Shown here: piece by piece, positions 38,139 through 47,114 of the stretch
How the letters are laid out: the number at the start of each line of letters is the position of its first letter
Position numbering within the stretch: the first letter of the stretch is position 1
IMG/VR virus record: IMGVR_UViG_3300023179_005392
Span: 1-61,682 of that record
Direction: 5' to 3' (one strand)
DNA: 61,682 bases
Source of the DNA: a virus
Notes under the pieces: model-generated
What the model was told of the DNA's origin: nothing
Databases searched by the model: none
Seen by the model: only the letters and a program-made list of their open reading frames with translations
Program-made: the position numbers and the translations under genes

Positions 38139-38387
38139 TTAAGGTTGGATATCCGTATTTTGATCTGATTTATTTTGAAAAATCATTCTTAAAGATTTGG
38201 ACAAAATTTCAGTTTCTTTTATTGTAAAAATTGATTGTGAGTGAGCATAATTTATTGCTTGGTGTAAACAATACACCGCTTGAGATGAATTCAACTCATC
38301 TATAAATTTATTTAAATTTTCCTCAGAATCGTAATTTATAGTACCAAAAAGAGTACCTAAAATATTTTGATTTGTAAAATTTTCCAT
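38139..38387 (-). CDS. Small helical protein, unknown
   Basis: 82 residues: MENFTNQNILGTLFGTINYD, then NLNKFIDELNSSQAVYCLHQ and a helical KETEILSKSLRMIFQNK. No family recognised. It is divergent from gene 38422-39000; the intergenic TAATATTTAC resembles the phage element on the plus strand. Convergent with the capsid gene across the shared terminator. Confidence 0.45.
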   Translation of the reverse strand: MENFTNQNILGTLFGTINYDSEENLNKFIDELNSSQAVYCLHQAINYAHSQSIFTIKETEILSKSLRMIFQNKSDQNTDIQP

Positions 38388-38421
38388 CTATGTAATATTT
38401 ACAATAAAATAATAAAAAATA

Positions 38422-39000
38422 GTGAATAATCAACTCAGGGAAGATTTGGCCGTTTGGTTTGGAACCAAAAAAAAGAAGAAAGGTAGTAAAGAACCTCAAG
38501 GGCCTTGGGTTAACATTTGCCGTAAAAAAGAAGGTGGTGGACATCCACCATGTGGTAGAGGTGACACGGATAAAGGTGCATATCCGAAATGTAGGGCTAA
38601 GAGTGTTGCATCAAGGATGACAGACGCACAAAAGAAAGCGGCTTGTCAACAAAAAAGAACTGCAGAAAAAAAAGACACACAATCAGGTAAAGGTCAAAAA
38701 CCTGTGTATACATCATATAAACCTAAAAAAACCAAAAAAAACGAGGCTATGAGAGCCATTATTAAAAATCTTCTGCAGGAAACAATTAATCGAAAACAAA
38801 TGCTCGAACTAGGAACATTAGTAGAATTGGAACACACTAAAAATCCAAAAAGGGCAAAAGAAATTGCTAAGGATCATTTAGAACAAAACTCAAAATACTA
38901 TTGTTTAATGTTCAGAATAGGCCTAATCGATGAAAAAGATGCCAAAAAAATGGCAAAAGAGATTTGTCCTACGATTCGAGAAAATGAAGAATACCTCTGA
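38422..39000 (+). CDS. DUF5872-like domain fused to a small helical domain
   Basis: 192 residues starting with GTG. The first 100 residues follow DUF5872 as I remember it: GPWVNICRKKEGGGHPPCGR, then GDTDKGAYPKCRAKSVASRM and TDAQKKAACQQKRTAEKK, a Cys/Lys/Arg-rich module. The linker contains MRAIIKNLLQETINRKQMLE, an internal LLQE-type helix. The last 60 residues (LEHTKNPKRAKEIAKDHLEQ) resemble DUF5661-type helical domains. The basic Cys-rich part may bind nucleic acid. Its last 32 nt overlap the convergent gene 38969-39373. Confidence 0.6.
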   Translation: MNNQLREDLAVWFGTKKKKKGSKEPQGPWVNICRKKEGGGHPPCGRGDTDKGAYPKCRAKSVASRMTDAQKKAACQQKRTAEKKDTQSGKGQKPVYTSYKPKKTKKNEAMRAIIKNLLQETINRKQMLELGTLVELEHTKNPKRAKEIAKDHLEQNSKYYCLMFRIGLIDEKDAKKMAKEICPTIRENEEYL

Positions 39001-39373
39001 GGGAATATTTAATATTCTGTGTAATCTTTTTTTCCATCAGAGATCTTTTTAATTCAATTTTTTGGTTGAATTTTTCAATTAATTTTTGGTGGAGAAATTC
39101 ATTTAAGTAAACATTGTAAGCACAATGGTCATTTACAATGTTTACATTGACTGAGTCAATTGTAATAAACAAGTTTTTATCATCATTTTTGATGTACCGT
39201 TTGTTTGTAATTGGTGCCATTAAAAGTTCACTTGTATCATCTTCAATTAGATTTATACAAATTTTAAATGCAATCATCTCATATCTTGATTGCATTTTTG
39301 GTCTCAAGTACCTAAGAGTTTCGATGTACTTTTTTTTGAAAAATCGTTTGACTTCTGTATAGATTTTTTTCAT
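38969..39373 (-). CDS. Unknown protein
   Basis: 134 residues from the ATG at 39373. A basic N-terminus (KKIYTEVKRFFKKKYIETLR) is followed by a mixed domain RYEMIAFKICINLIEDDTSE and FITIDSVNVNIVNDHCAYNV. No family recognised. A host-type promoter (TTG-N20-TATATTTG, 39421-39391) precedes it, unlike its virion-type neighbours, pointing to early expression. Confidence 0.5.
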   Translation of the reverse strand: MKKIYTEVKRFFKKKYIETLRYLRPKMQSRYEMIAFKICINLIEDDTSELLMAPITNKRYIKNDDKNLFITIDSVNVNIVNDHCAYNVYLNEFLHQKLIEKFNQKIELKRSLMEKKITQNIKYSLRGILHFLES

Positions 39374-39390
39374 GGTCTCAATTTGTTTCA

Positions 39391-39421
39391 CAAATATAAA
39401 GTGAATATTTCAAAAAACCAA
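39391..39421 (-). promoter_or_regulatory. Host-type promoter of gene 38969-39373
   Basis: TTG (39421-39419), 20-nt spacer, perfect TATATTTG (39398-39391) on the minus strand. Confidence 0.6.
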
Positions 39422-39422
39422 A

Positions 39423-40046
39423 TCAACAATAAGGTGGTGAACATCTTTTTTTACCATCCAATCCTTTAATTTTCCCTTTACAAACTTGAACACCGTAACC
39501 CGAACTATAAGCACTGGGATAAACATCAAATTTTGCTTTAGCGGCTGCTTTACCACGAGCACATAATTTAGTTCCAGTTTTTTTACGACCCTCTTGAATT
39601 TGGTCTGTTTTTGATTGTTCCTCTAAGTATTTGATATACATTTCCAGATCAGTCATTCCTAAATACTCAATATTATTTTCATTGAACCAAGCTAATACAT
39701 CTTTCCAATTAATTTTTTGGTTTATATTTTTTAAACATTCAATATCATTTGTAATACTAGAGGATATTGATTGTTCTTGCATCATATTAGTTTGATCATT
39801 CAAATTATTTTTCATAAAATCATAAACTTGATCAATTGACTCGGTTGATGATGCAATATGATCTTGAGCCCAATCATGCCCATTGTCCAATAATTGTTCA
39901 ACTTGGTTTTTATCATATTTCAATAATTCACTGGCTTGGTCTCTAATTTGTTCCAAGTTAGAGAAAAACATATATCTATCCTCTTGTTCAGATAGAATTT
40001 TAGATAGTTTTTCGTATTGTTCTTTAGTTAAAATAAGTTTTTTCAT
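39423..40046 (-). CDS. Protein with C-terminal Cys/Lys-rich phage domain, unknown
   Basis: 207 residues. N-terminus KLILTKEQYEKLSKILSEQE is a helix with ILSE; the middle is acidic and helical. The C-terminal 55 residues (GRKKTGTKLCARGKAAAKAK, then FDVYPSAYSSGYGVQVCKGK and CSPPYC) are a distinct module with four Cys and the YPSAYxSGYxVxVCKG motif. From memory, this module is common in phage proteins of unknown role and may be structural or nucleic-acid binding. Its ATG overlaps the stop of the upstream gene, placing it in the tail operon. Confidence 0.5.
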   Translation of the reverse strand: MKKLILTKEQYEKLSKILSEQEDRYMFFSNLEQIRDQASELLKYDKNQVEQLLDNGHDWAQDHIASSTESIDQVYDFMKNNLNDQTNMMQEQSISSSITNDIECLKNINQKINWKDVLAWFNENNIEYLGMTDLEMYIKYLEEQSKTDQIQEGRKKTGTKLCARGKAAAKAKFDVYPSAYSSGYGVQVCKGKIKGLDGKKRCSPPYC

Positions 40047-41524
40047 TTTTCGTTGACGATTTGAAAAGTTAATTGTCTTTTATAAGTATCTTTTTGTCCA
40101 CTAGTATTCACTTTAATATCAACATAATATTCATTAGGAATTTTATCTCTAGTATCAAAAATAAAATAGTATTCATTTGGTGTTCTGTTAATTGGTGTCC
40201 ATCCTTGAACTTCCACTTCCGTTTGTCCTTCCCTTACATATACTCTGTATTGAGCCTCAATGTTTTGTAAAACAAACGCACTTGTGTAAGCTTGTTTTAT
40301 CACAACCATTACTTTACGAATGTCTGTGTTTACAATTTTTTCATTTTGTTTTATACCACTAAAATCGAAACCATATAAAAGAGGGTCTTTTGAAACACTT
40401 CCGATTTGATAAAATGCTGAAGAAGGTTGTAAAACGAATTGATTTTCAATGTCATCAAGATTATTTCCTTGAGCGATAATATTTGTCCACTTGTCGGTGA
40501 ATTGACACGGTGTATTATATCCTGATAATGGTGGTATTGTGACTTCATAAACTCCCCTACTAATAAGACAAGTTGTAAGCCCTGTGTAACCCGATATTGG
40601 TTCATCATCTGGATCTAAGATATCCACGATTGGGTTTTGATCCAAGTTTAGATAATCACCATTTGCAAAAATGTAGAGATACAATTTATTGGTTCTACCT
40701 TGTACAAATGTAACTCTATTATCTTGAATTAAATCATTAAATGTGGTTTGTAGAAATGGTTGATAGAAAGTTTGCGTGTGTCTTGTGAAAAATCCCACAG
40801 AATACGTTACGGTGAGTCCTGTGATGTTTTCTATTTGGGGGACATACGCAATACCCCATCCTGTAGAACCTGTCGTAGAACCCGTTAAAATCGAATTTAT
40901 TTCGTGGGTCATATCAAAGTTGATATCTTCATTTCCAAATTCGAAATGTTGTGTATCAACGATCGTAAGTGCTGAGTAGTTAAGTCCAGTATTTCCACTG
41001 CTTGTGTTATTATTACTGTATATTCCCGGATATGACCAATTTGTAATGGTTGTTGTTTGATACCAGTTTGATGGTCTTGTAGAGAAGGCTTTATTAAAAC
41101 CCCAACTATCCAGTGCAGGTGTATCAACGTAATCATATCCAACACCTTCGTCCCAAGTTTGTGAATTACCTGTTAAACCCGATGTTTTTGGAATACGGAA
41201 TAATATTAAATCAAAAGATGTTGCTCTAACAAACCCATTAGGATCTTCAGTATTGAGAAGATTTGTGTCAAAACTTGAAGTGTTTGTCATTTTGAGTGTG
41301 TGTGTCATTGCTGACGTACACCCAGTTGATATGACACCAGATATTATATTTTCTATTAATGGTGTCAGATTTAAATCAAAAATAAATCTTGAAAACCCAT
41401 CAGTACTGACAGGTTGTAAATTTTGACCAAAAAAAAGTTGCATAACAGGGTTTCTACCTGAATTTATGAAACTGTCTTTTTGTATTATGTTGTTTTTTGA
41501 AAAATAAGATCTAAAAATTGACAT
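40043..41524 (-). CDS. Virion structural protein, tail or baseplate, unknown
   Basis: 493 residues, beta-rich with many Thr/Asn/Gly: MSIFRSYFSKNNIIQKDSFI, NSGRNPVMQLFFGQ, LVNTSSFDTNLL-like loops, RTNKLYLYIFANGDYLNLDQ and a C-terminal Ig-like YYVDIKVNTSGQKDTYKRQL. The repeated beta motifs and position upstream of baseplate-type genes fit a tail sheath-associated or baseplate wedge protein, but I cannot map it to a T4 gene. A TATTTAT element lies 14 nt before the ATG. Confidence 0.55.
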   Translation of the reverse strand: MSIFRSYFSKNNIIQKDSFINSGRNPVMQLFFGQNLQPVSTDGFSRFIFDLNLTPLIENIISGVISTGCTSAMTHTLKMTNTSSFDTNLLNTEDPNGFVRATSFDLILFRIPKTSGLTGNSQTWDEGVGYDYVDTPALDSWGFNKAFSTRPSNWYQTTTITNWSYPGIYSNNNTSSGNTGLNYSALTIVDTQHFEFGNEDINFDMTHEINSILTGSTTGSTGWGIAYVPQIENITGLTVTYSVGFFTRHTQTFYQPFLQTTFNDLIQDNRVTFVQGRTNKLYLYIFANGDYLNLDQNPIVDILDPDDEPISGYTGLTTCLISRGVYEVTIPPLSGYNTPCQFTDKWTNIIAQGNNLDDIENQFVLQPSSAFYQIGSVSKDPLLYGFDFSGIKQNEKIVNTDIRKVMVVIKQAYTSAFVLQNIEAQYRVYVREGQTEVEVQGWTPINRTPNEYYFIFDTRDKIPNEYYVDIKVNTSGQKDTYKRQLTFQIVNEK

Positions 41525-41538
41525 TAATATGTTTTCAC

Positions 41539-41547
41539 ATAAATATC
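41539..41547 (-). promoter_or_regulatory. Phage TATTTAT promoter element
   Basis: GATATTTAT on the minus strand, 14 nt before the ATG at 41524. Confidence 0.55.
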
Positions 41548-43066
41548 AATTTATTCGAATATTTTCATTCAAAACATTGTATTTTATAATACCTAAGTCA
41601 TCAGCACGACTTTGATCTAACCCAACATCATCTGGTTTATAACCATGATATGTATGAACATGGTTTAATAAGAATCTTTCTAGTCTATTTAAATAGTCAA
41701 CTAATCTTTCACCTCTAACCGTACTAAAAGTACTTGGTAAAACATTTTGTGTAAATTGTTCTTGTGTAATACCCATCATAGTATTTGGATATGGTGATAA
41801 TGTTGGTGAATATGTTATTGGACTATTTGATTTTGGTGATGATAATACTATGCTATTTGCACTTGCCATTATAAATGTACCAAAAATTTCTTCGTTATTT
41901 ACTGGTCTTAATCTATCTAATCCAATTGATTTTGGTTGACCTATAAAATCTTTTGAACTTACCAATCCAAAATAATAACTATCAGTTCCTGATCCAGGAT
42001 TTAATGTTATTTTAGAAATTATGGATGAGATATTTGAAAACGTGGTTGGATCAATATTATTATCTCCAGCTGAAATTTTATTTCTTATATTTAAATTAGG
42101 TCTATAGATAAATGGGAATTGGTTTTTTACTTGAAATCCTTCTATTGAATTCCCTTCATTTACGTCTTTTATAAATTGATTTATTGTAGCGATTGTGTCG
42201 TTAGTGTTTAAAGAAAAAAACTTTTTACTTACAAGTAAAAATTTAGAAGTTTCTAAATCACTATCATAATTAATAACATTAGTTGTTATGAGGTTTGACG
42301 ATCTTAAACTATAAAGTGTTATATCCCCAGTAAATATTTTTTGTGGATTATCAATGTTATAAACATTCCATTCAACCATCATATTAGTATCCAAAACTTT
42401 TGTTTCTAGTTTTACAATAGTTTGTACTGGCCCAGCAACTGGAATTGAATTGTAGCTAGATACTTGAACGTATGCTCTGTCAAGATTTGCAACTGGTATT
42501 TGTCCTTTATCTAAAAATTTAGTTTTTCCTGATCGTATTAAAACAGAATCTAATCCTCCTCGACTAGCCTCTCTTATGATTATATCTGATTTTCCTCTAC
42601 CCAAAAGAGCAATATCGCCTAAATCAGGAAATACTCCGAACGTTGATACTGGATCTATCCATTCACCAGTTGTTTTGTCTTTAAGATTTATTGAAGATTT
42701 TATTCGATATCCCAAAGTGGTGTATGTACCAGCGACAGTTTCATTTTCAAAAGGTAATGCCATCATACTTGTGAACATTCCTTGTATGTAATACCTATCC
42801 TGAAATCTTTCTTGAGGATTTTGAAAAATTAAAGAAACTCTTTCGTTTTCCAATGGTACTTGATTAAAAAACAAAGGAATGAGAGGTAAAAAAACATATG
42901 GGTCTCTTTCACCCCATTCATCGCCTGGTTTAAAATTCCAACCCGCTAATGCATTTGCTTGGTTTTGATCCGAAGGTTGAACTCGCACTCTACCCAAACC
43001 CATAGGATCCCGATTATTAATTACACTTCCAACGAACAATACCTGTCCTAACGATTTATCTGCCAT
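41546..43066 (-). CDS. Baseplate hub OB-fold protein (gp5 N-terminal-like)
   Basis: 506 residues. Residues about 9-130 form the OB fold found at the start of T4 gp5 and VgrG-like spikes: VLFVGSVINNRDPMGLGRVR, then PYVFLPLIPLFFNQVPLENE and RYYIQGMFTS. No lysozyme domain follows, in contrast to T4 gp5; the rest is beta-rich and ends with FLLNHVHTYHGYKPDD, where His residues could bind metal as in spike tips. It likely forms the central hub of the baseplate. The next gene downstream in transcription starts 20 nt later. Confidence 0.7.
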   Translation of the reverse strand: MADKSLGQVLFVGSVINNRDPMGLGRVRVQPSDQNQANALAGWNFKPGDEWGERDPYVFLPLIPLFFNQVPLENERVSLIFQNPQERFQDRYYIQGMFTSMMALPFENETVAGTYTTLGYRIKSSINLKDKTTGEWIDPVSTFGVFPDLGDIALLGRGKSDIIIREASRGGLDSVLIRSGKTKFLDKGQIPVANLDRAYVQVSSYNSIPVAGPVQTIVKLETKVLDTNMMVEWNVYNIDNPQKIFTGDITLYSLRSSNLITTNVINYDSDLETSKFLLVSKKFFSLNTNDTIATINQFIKDVNEGNSIEGFQVKNQFPFIYRPNLNIRNKISAGDNNIDPTTFSNISSIISKITLNPGSGTDSYYFGLVSSKDFIGQPKSIGLDRLRPVNNEEIFGTFIMASANSIVLSSPKSNSPITYSPTLSPYPNTMMGITQEQFTQNVLPSTFSTVRGERLVDYLNRLERFLLNHVHTYHGYKPDDVGLDQSRADDLGIIKYNVLNENIRIN

Positions 43067-43256
43067 TTCTTGTCGTATATTCGTTCCAAACTTTATTATA
43101 CAAATTTTCTACATTATCTAAATGTAAAGATAAATTTATTATCATTTGTTTTGTTTGTTCAAAATCATCGGATAAAAAATCCATAGATTCCATTAAATCT
43201 TTGTTAGAACTCGATTTAATGTCTGAAATAATTTTATTTAAATTTTCAATATCCAT
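43056..43256 (-). CDS. Small coiled-coil protein in the baseplate operon, unknown
   Basis: 66 residues from the ATG at 43256, helical: MDIENLNKIISDIKSSSNKD, then QTKQMIINLSLHLDNVENLY. Overlaps the ends of both neighbours (3' by 11 nt with the hub gene; near-contact with the stop of the gene before it). Size and position would fit a small baseplate or chaperone protein. No family recognised. Confidence 0.5.
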   Translation of the reverse strand: MDIENLNKIISDIKSSSNKDLMESMDFLSDDFEQTKQMIINLSLHLDNVENLYNKVWNEYTTRNGR

Positions 43257-43257
43257 A

Positions 43258-45201
43258 TTAAAACGATTGACCAAAACCTTGAATTGGAAGTACAAATGGG
43301 CCTTGTATGGTTCCTAGATTAGTTGTTATTTGTGTTTTACCATTTGCAATTCTTTCACTTTCTATACCAACAATAGAATTTTTCAATACCAACATTCCTA
43401 TATTTGGTTTCCCACTCGGCATGGGCCCAGTTGGTACTCCTAATTTCTGTAATTGTTTTGTTACATTAAGAAAGGCTCTTACATCTGAAAATCCAGCTTT
43501 AAACCTAGCCAAAGGCATTAATTGTCCCGGTAAATCAATTCTAACCGAAGTAAGAGCTAACCTAATTAAATCTAACATTTCATCAATTACACTTTCACAT
43601 CTTCTATAATCTTGAATTAATTTATTTATTATAAGTCCAGCTTCGATAAGTGTAATAATCATAGCATATTTTTTTGTTGCTGCATTTTTTCTGAGTTCAG
43701 ATACAATAGTTCTTAAAATTATTTTTAATTCTTTAACAATTATATCTCTTAAAATTTGAACATATCTTGCAACTATTTTAGACATAATTTGAATTGCAAA
43801 CCTTCTAAATTTTTTAATAAATTCGAATGAATCTGTTATTTCTGAAATTTCAGATAACATATTATTTCGAGAACTTATAATCATAATGTAAAATGGTAAC
43901 AATACCTTTGGTGTAAGAATAGACATAAAAATTCCTTTAGGAATAGCTGATAAAATATTTAAATCTATATTTGCTTGTATATTGATTGACGGTAATAGAA
44001 GTTTCAAATGTTTTTGAAGTGTATTTTGGGTATTATTAAAAACCTGAGATATTTGTTCAGAATTATTTTCATTTATCTGAAGAGTTCCAAGAACAGACTG
44101 TAAAATTTCTTCGCTATTTACAGGAACTTTTAAATTATCACAATCTTCAAACTCCATAACGCCACTGATGACATTATTCACTATCGTGTTAATTTCCCTT
44201 AAATCAATATCTGTAAATTCAAAAAAACTGTTATCAATTGCATTTGTTGGTGATACTTTTGCATTTCCACTTACATCTATCTCACTTCTATCATCAAAAC
44301 AAAGACCCATAATTCTTTGTAAAATAATTTGAAATCTAGTTTGTACCTCAACTTGTTTACTCGTTAAACCAATCTCTATACTCATAAATCCACTCAGTAA
44401 TTCAAAAATAATAGCAATTATATTTTGAATATTTGTAATTTGAATTGTTTTGAAATAATCAACCAGAAATTCTGAAATTAGATTTTGGGGTTGTCTGTTC
44501 AGAAGAGTTACTTTGAAGTAGTGTCCGGGTTGATTTAAATTATTTATTGTGGTGTATTCAATATCAAATAAATTTTGAGTTGAAAATCCCAAATAGTCAG
44601 TATTGAATTCTTGACTGAACGGTCTATTTGTGTTTTGTAATAAAGTATAGAGTTGTTTATTGAAAGGATTTCTACCTCTGAAATTGACGTTAGTTGCTGG
44701 AGAGTTTTCATATGATATTTTACCAATAGGTGAATTTGGATTTATCTTCAACATTCCAAAAATGTCAACAGATTTCACTGGTATGTAAATACCCAAAGGA
44801 GACCCCAAATAAGTTTGTTCTTGTGAACAACCAACTTCGGAAATCATCTCATCTACTATTATTTGAGGAATTTCAGAAACAATTTGTGTTAGGGATCTTA
44901 CAAAGATACTTTTAATATGATTTAAATTATCATTGTTCGATTTACCTGAAAAACCAAATCCAGGAAGACTTCTTCCTATGTCGGTCAATTTTTCTAGTTG
45001 GTTTTTAATCTTTCTTTGAAATTCTTTGTTTTTTTTTTCTAAATTTTGTAGGTCGGATATTACTTTATTAGCAGATTGTTCTATATTCGAATCTTCTCTG
45101 CTTGTGATTTCGGTTTCCGCCGCTTTGGAATCATTAAAACTCTTGAAAGAGTTAAGTTCTGATTCAAAGAGTGTATACTTATCATCGAATGGGCCAGCCA
45201 T
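43258..45201 (-). CDS. Large helical baseplate/tail-type protein, unknown
   Basis: 647 residues. N-terminal coiled coil (QNLEKKNKEFQRKIKNQLEK), then a mixed region containing SPLGIYIPVKSVDIFGMLKI and FRGRGNPF-like loops, and a long helical part with hydrophobic stretches (IPKGIFMSILTPKVLLPFYI) that could cross or contact a membrane. The C-terminus is Gly/Pro-rich (LPIQGFGQSF). The position between hub and a small coiled-coil gene suggests a baseplate or tape-measure-like role; the length would suit only a short tail if a tape measure. No T4 homologue recognised. Confidence 0.5.
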   Translation of the reverse strand: MAGPFDDKYTLFESELNSFKSFNDSKAAETEITSREDSNIEQSANKVISDLQNLEKKNKEFQRKIKNQLEKLTDIGRSLPGFGFSGKSNNDNLNHIKSIFVRSLTQIVSEIPQIIVDEMISEVGCSQEQTYLGSPLGIYIPVKSVDIFGMLKINPNSPIGKISYENSPATNVNFRGRNPFNKQLYTLLQNTNRPFSQEFNTDYLGFSTQNLFDIEYTTINNLNQPGHYFKVTLLNRQPQNLISEFLVDYFKTIQITNIQNIIAIIFELLSGFMSIEIGLTSKQVEVQTRFQIILQRIMGLCFDDRSEIDVSGNAKVSPTNAIDNSFFEFTDIDLREINTIVNNVISGVMEFEDCDNLKVPVNSEEILQSVLGTLQINENNSEQISQVFNNTQNTLQKHLKLLLPSINIQANIDLNILSAIPKGIFMSILTPKVLLPFYIMIISSRNNMLSEISEITDSFEFIKKFRRFAIQIMSKIVARYVQILRDIIVKELKIILRTIVSELRKNAATKKYAMIITLIEAGLIINKLIQDYRRCESVIDEMLDLIRLALTSVRIDLPGQLMPLARFKAGFSDVRAFLNVTKQLQKLGVPTGPMPSGKPNIGMLVLKNSIVGIESERIANGKTQITTNLGTIQGPFVLPIQGFGQSF

Positions 45202-45204
45202 TAT

Positions 45205-45567
45205 TTATAATTTATACTTAGGATTATCTATTGATTCTACATCTTTAGTAATTAATGCTTGTAACATATCCTCATCAATGTCTGTTAAATTCATATCATC
45301 TTTATTAACATTCTTTTCCCATATAGAAGATTGAAGTTTTGCTAAAGTAAGTTTTTTTTCAACAACATCATTGATTATTTTTTGTTGTTTTTCTAAAACT
45401 GGCCCTATATTTTGCATGTCATCAGGATCTTTTAAAAATGCCAACATTTTGTTCTGAATTCTAATTGCGGTTGACCTCTGTTCTACAAGTTCATTATAAA
45501 TTTCTTGCATGAGAGTTAAAATACTATCTTTGGATAGATTTATTTCTTTTTTCTTAATTTTACTCAT
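45205..45567 (-). CDS. Small helical protein, conserved phage type, unknown
   Basis: 120 residues: SKDSILTLMQEIYNELVEQR, RIQNKMLAFLKDPDDMQNIG and KKLTLAKLQSSIWEKN are helices; the tail is acidic (MNLTDIDEDMLQALI). It lies directly downstream of the sigma factor gene. A late co-activator (gp33-like) role is conceivable from its position and acidic hydrophobic end, but there is no sequence evidence; a virion or tail chaperone role is equally possible. From memory, this pattern is conserved among marine T4-like phages. Confidence 0.5.
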   Translation of the reverse strand: MSKIKKKEINLSKDSILTLMQEIYNELVEQRSTAIRIQNKMLAFLKDPDDMQNIGPVLEKQQKIINDVVEKKLTLAKLQSSIWEKNVNKDDMNLTDIDEDMLQALITKDVESIDNPKYKL

Positions 45568-45596
45568 AATATTAAATATAATCAGTACAAGTATTT

Positions 45597-46307
45597 TTAA
45601 AGTAAATCGTTTAGGACTGACAAGTACAATTTTTTGAATTTTTTCATGGCCGACCTAATTTCCTTTGTGTTTAAATTTGACATTTCCCTTATTGACATCA
45701 AAATAATATTTTTATTAAATTTGTTGTTCCTAGATTCTTGAAAAATGTTATCGTAGTTAGAAAATAACTCTAATAAAGACAATCCCAACTTTTTTTCATT
45801 ATCATTTAAATTATTACTTTCTAAAAATTCATTTAATTTTTTAATAAAATGACGAATTATTTGTTCTGTGTCTTGAACCTCATTATCAATATAATATATC
45901 ATGTCATGTCTTTCTTCTAATGAACTTGAGATGTCTTCATAGGACACATTACGATTTGTATCCTTTTGATCTTTTATTATTTGACCCATCAAGTAGTTTT
46001 TACAAATAGTCCCAAAATATGAATAAGCTTTTTTATTCTTCTCTGGATTAAATTTATCAACTTTGGTTAAAAGAAAGGAATGTGTATCATTATGAATTTC
46101 TTCAAATGACATATCTTTTCTGTATAATTTATATCTTCGTATTATTGAAGATATCATTTTATCTAAAGGCTTTCTTAAAAATAAATTATAAATTTCATTC
46201 CTTTCTTCGGCTGTTTTGGCTTGTAAAAAATTTTTTACAGCTTCTTCCTCTGGAATGTCAAAATAATTATCTTTACTTCCTTTTTTTTTAATAATATTAT
46301 CTGACAT
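45597..46307 (-). CDS. Late-transcription sigma factor (T4 gp55-like)
   Basis: 236 residues from the ATG at 46307, which shares its A with the stop of the upstream gene (TAATG). Region 2 of the sigma70 family is visible at residues 45-115: RKPLDKMISSIIRRYKLYRK, then KFNPEKNKKAYSYFG and ICKNYLMGQIIKDQKD. No region 4 follows; the C-terminus is helical and charged. This is the layout of T4 gp55, which with clamp and gp33 directs late transcription from promoters that lack a -35 box. It is the best candidate for recognising the TATTTAT elements here. Confidence 0.75.
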   Translation of the reverse strand: MSDNIIKKKGSKDNYFDIPEEEAVKNFLQAKTAEERNEIYNLFLRKPLDKMISSIIRRYKLYRKDMSFEEIHNDTHSFLLTKVDKFNPEKNKKAYSYFGTICKNYLMGQIIKDQKDTNRNVSYEDISSSLEERHDMIYYIDNEVQDTEQIIRHFIKKLNEFLESNNLNDNEKKLGLSLLELFSNYDNIFQESRNNKFNKNIILMSIREMSNLNTKEIRSAMKKFKKLYLSVLNDLL

Positions 46308-47110
46308 TAATTTGTTTCTGAAACAAATTTTATATTTCTGTCGATTGTAAAAAAATGTTCCTTCTTGGCTGTAGAAATCCAAAATTTTATTTCATCCTCA
46401 CTCATTATTTTTTGTCCATTTTTATAGTTCCAAAAAATAGAACCTTCTCTGAGTGTGGTATGTTTGTATCCAATTTTTGGAATTGTCATGATAATTAAAT
46501 TGTTATATGTCATTCTCAAAAAGAATTCATAAACAAATGTCAATTTCATAGATTGTTTGAATCCACCGAAATCTAAAAATTTTTCTTTGTTTATGACCAT
46601 ACCAGATGATTGAAAATTTTGATACTGTAATAATGTTTCGTTTGACAAAATACCAATCTCTTGAGAAAAGTTTGCGGCAAATGTTGCTTCGTTTGTGAAA
46701 CCTAAAAACATTCCTTTCTCATCAACGTCTACAACCATAGGTAAGAAACCATCAACATTTGGGTATACTGTTAAATATTTTTTTATATTTCTGAACCAGA
46801 CATTGGAGTACTCGTCATCAAATTCAAGAAAACTTACATAATCTGAACAAGATTTTTCAACGCCAAAATTAATTTGAGATTGAAAATTTGGTTCCTCAGT
46901 CCATTGAACAAGTTTAACATTTAGAGTATCAAAATTATATTCATTAAGAAACTTTACTAAGTTTTCCTCTTCTGTATGTACTACTACTAACTCATTTGGT
47001 AATATTTCTTGGTTTTGAATTGATTTGATAGCTTTATCAAAATATATTTGAAAATCTTTAGCTAATGCTGATTTTATTGGTAAGATTACACTTAAACTTA
47101 TTGTTTCCAT
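46307..47110 (-). CDS. Glycosyltransferase, family 2-like
   Basis: 267 residues. SLSVILPIKSALAKDFQIYF at the start, a NELVVVHTEEE strand, and SDYVSFLEFDDEYSNVWFRN with the DDE-type metal site in place of the usual DxD. The C-terminal half (VINKEKFLDFGGFKQSMKLT) contains the acceptor-side FGGF motif. GT2 enzymes use nucleotide sugars to build glycans; here probably on virion protein or host surface polymer. Last gene of the glycosylation island in transcription order before the sigma gene, with which it overlaps. Confidence 0.75.
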   Translation of the reverse strand: METISLSVILPIKSALAKDFQIYFDKAIKSIQNQEILPNELVVVHTEEENLVKFLNEYNFDTLNVKLVQWTEEPNFQSQINFGVEKSCSDYVSFLEFDDEYSNVWFRNIKKYLTVYPNVDGFLPMVVDVDEKGMFLGFTNEATFAANFSQEIGILSNETLLQYQNFQSSGMVINKEKFLDFGGFKQSMKLTFVYEFFLRMTYNNLIIMTIPKIGYKHTTLREGSIFWNYKNGQKIMSEDEIKFWISTAKKEHFFTIDRNIKFVSETN

Positions 47111-47114
47111 AATT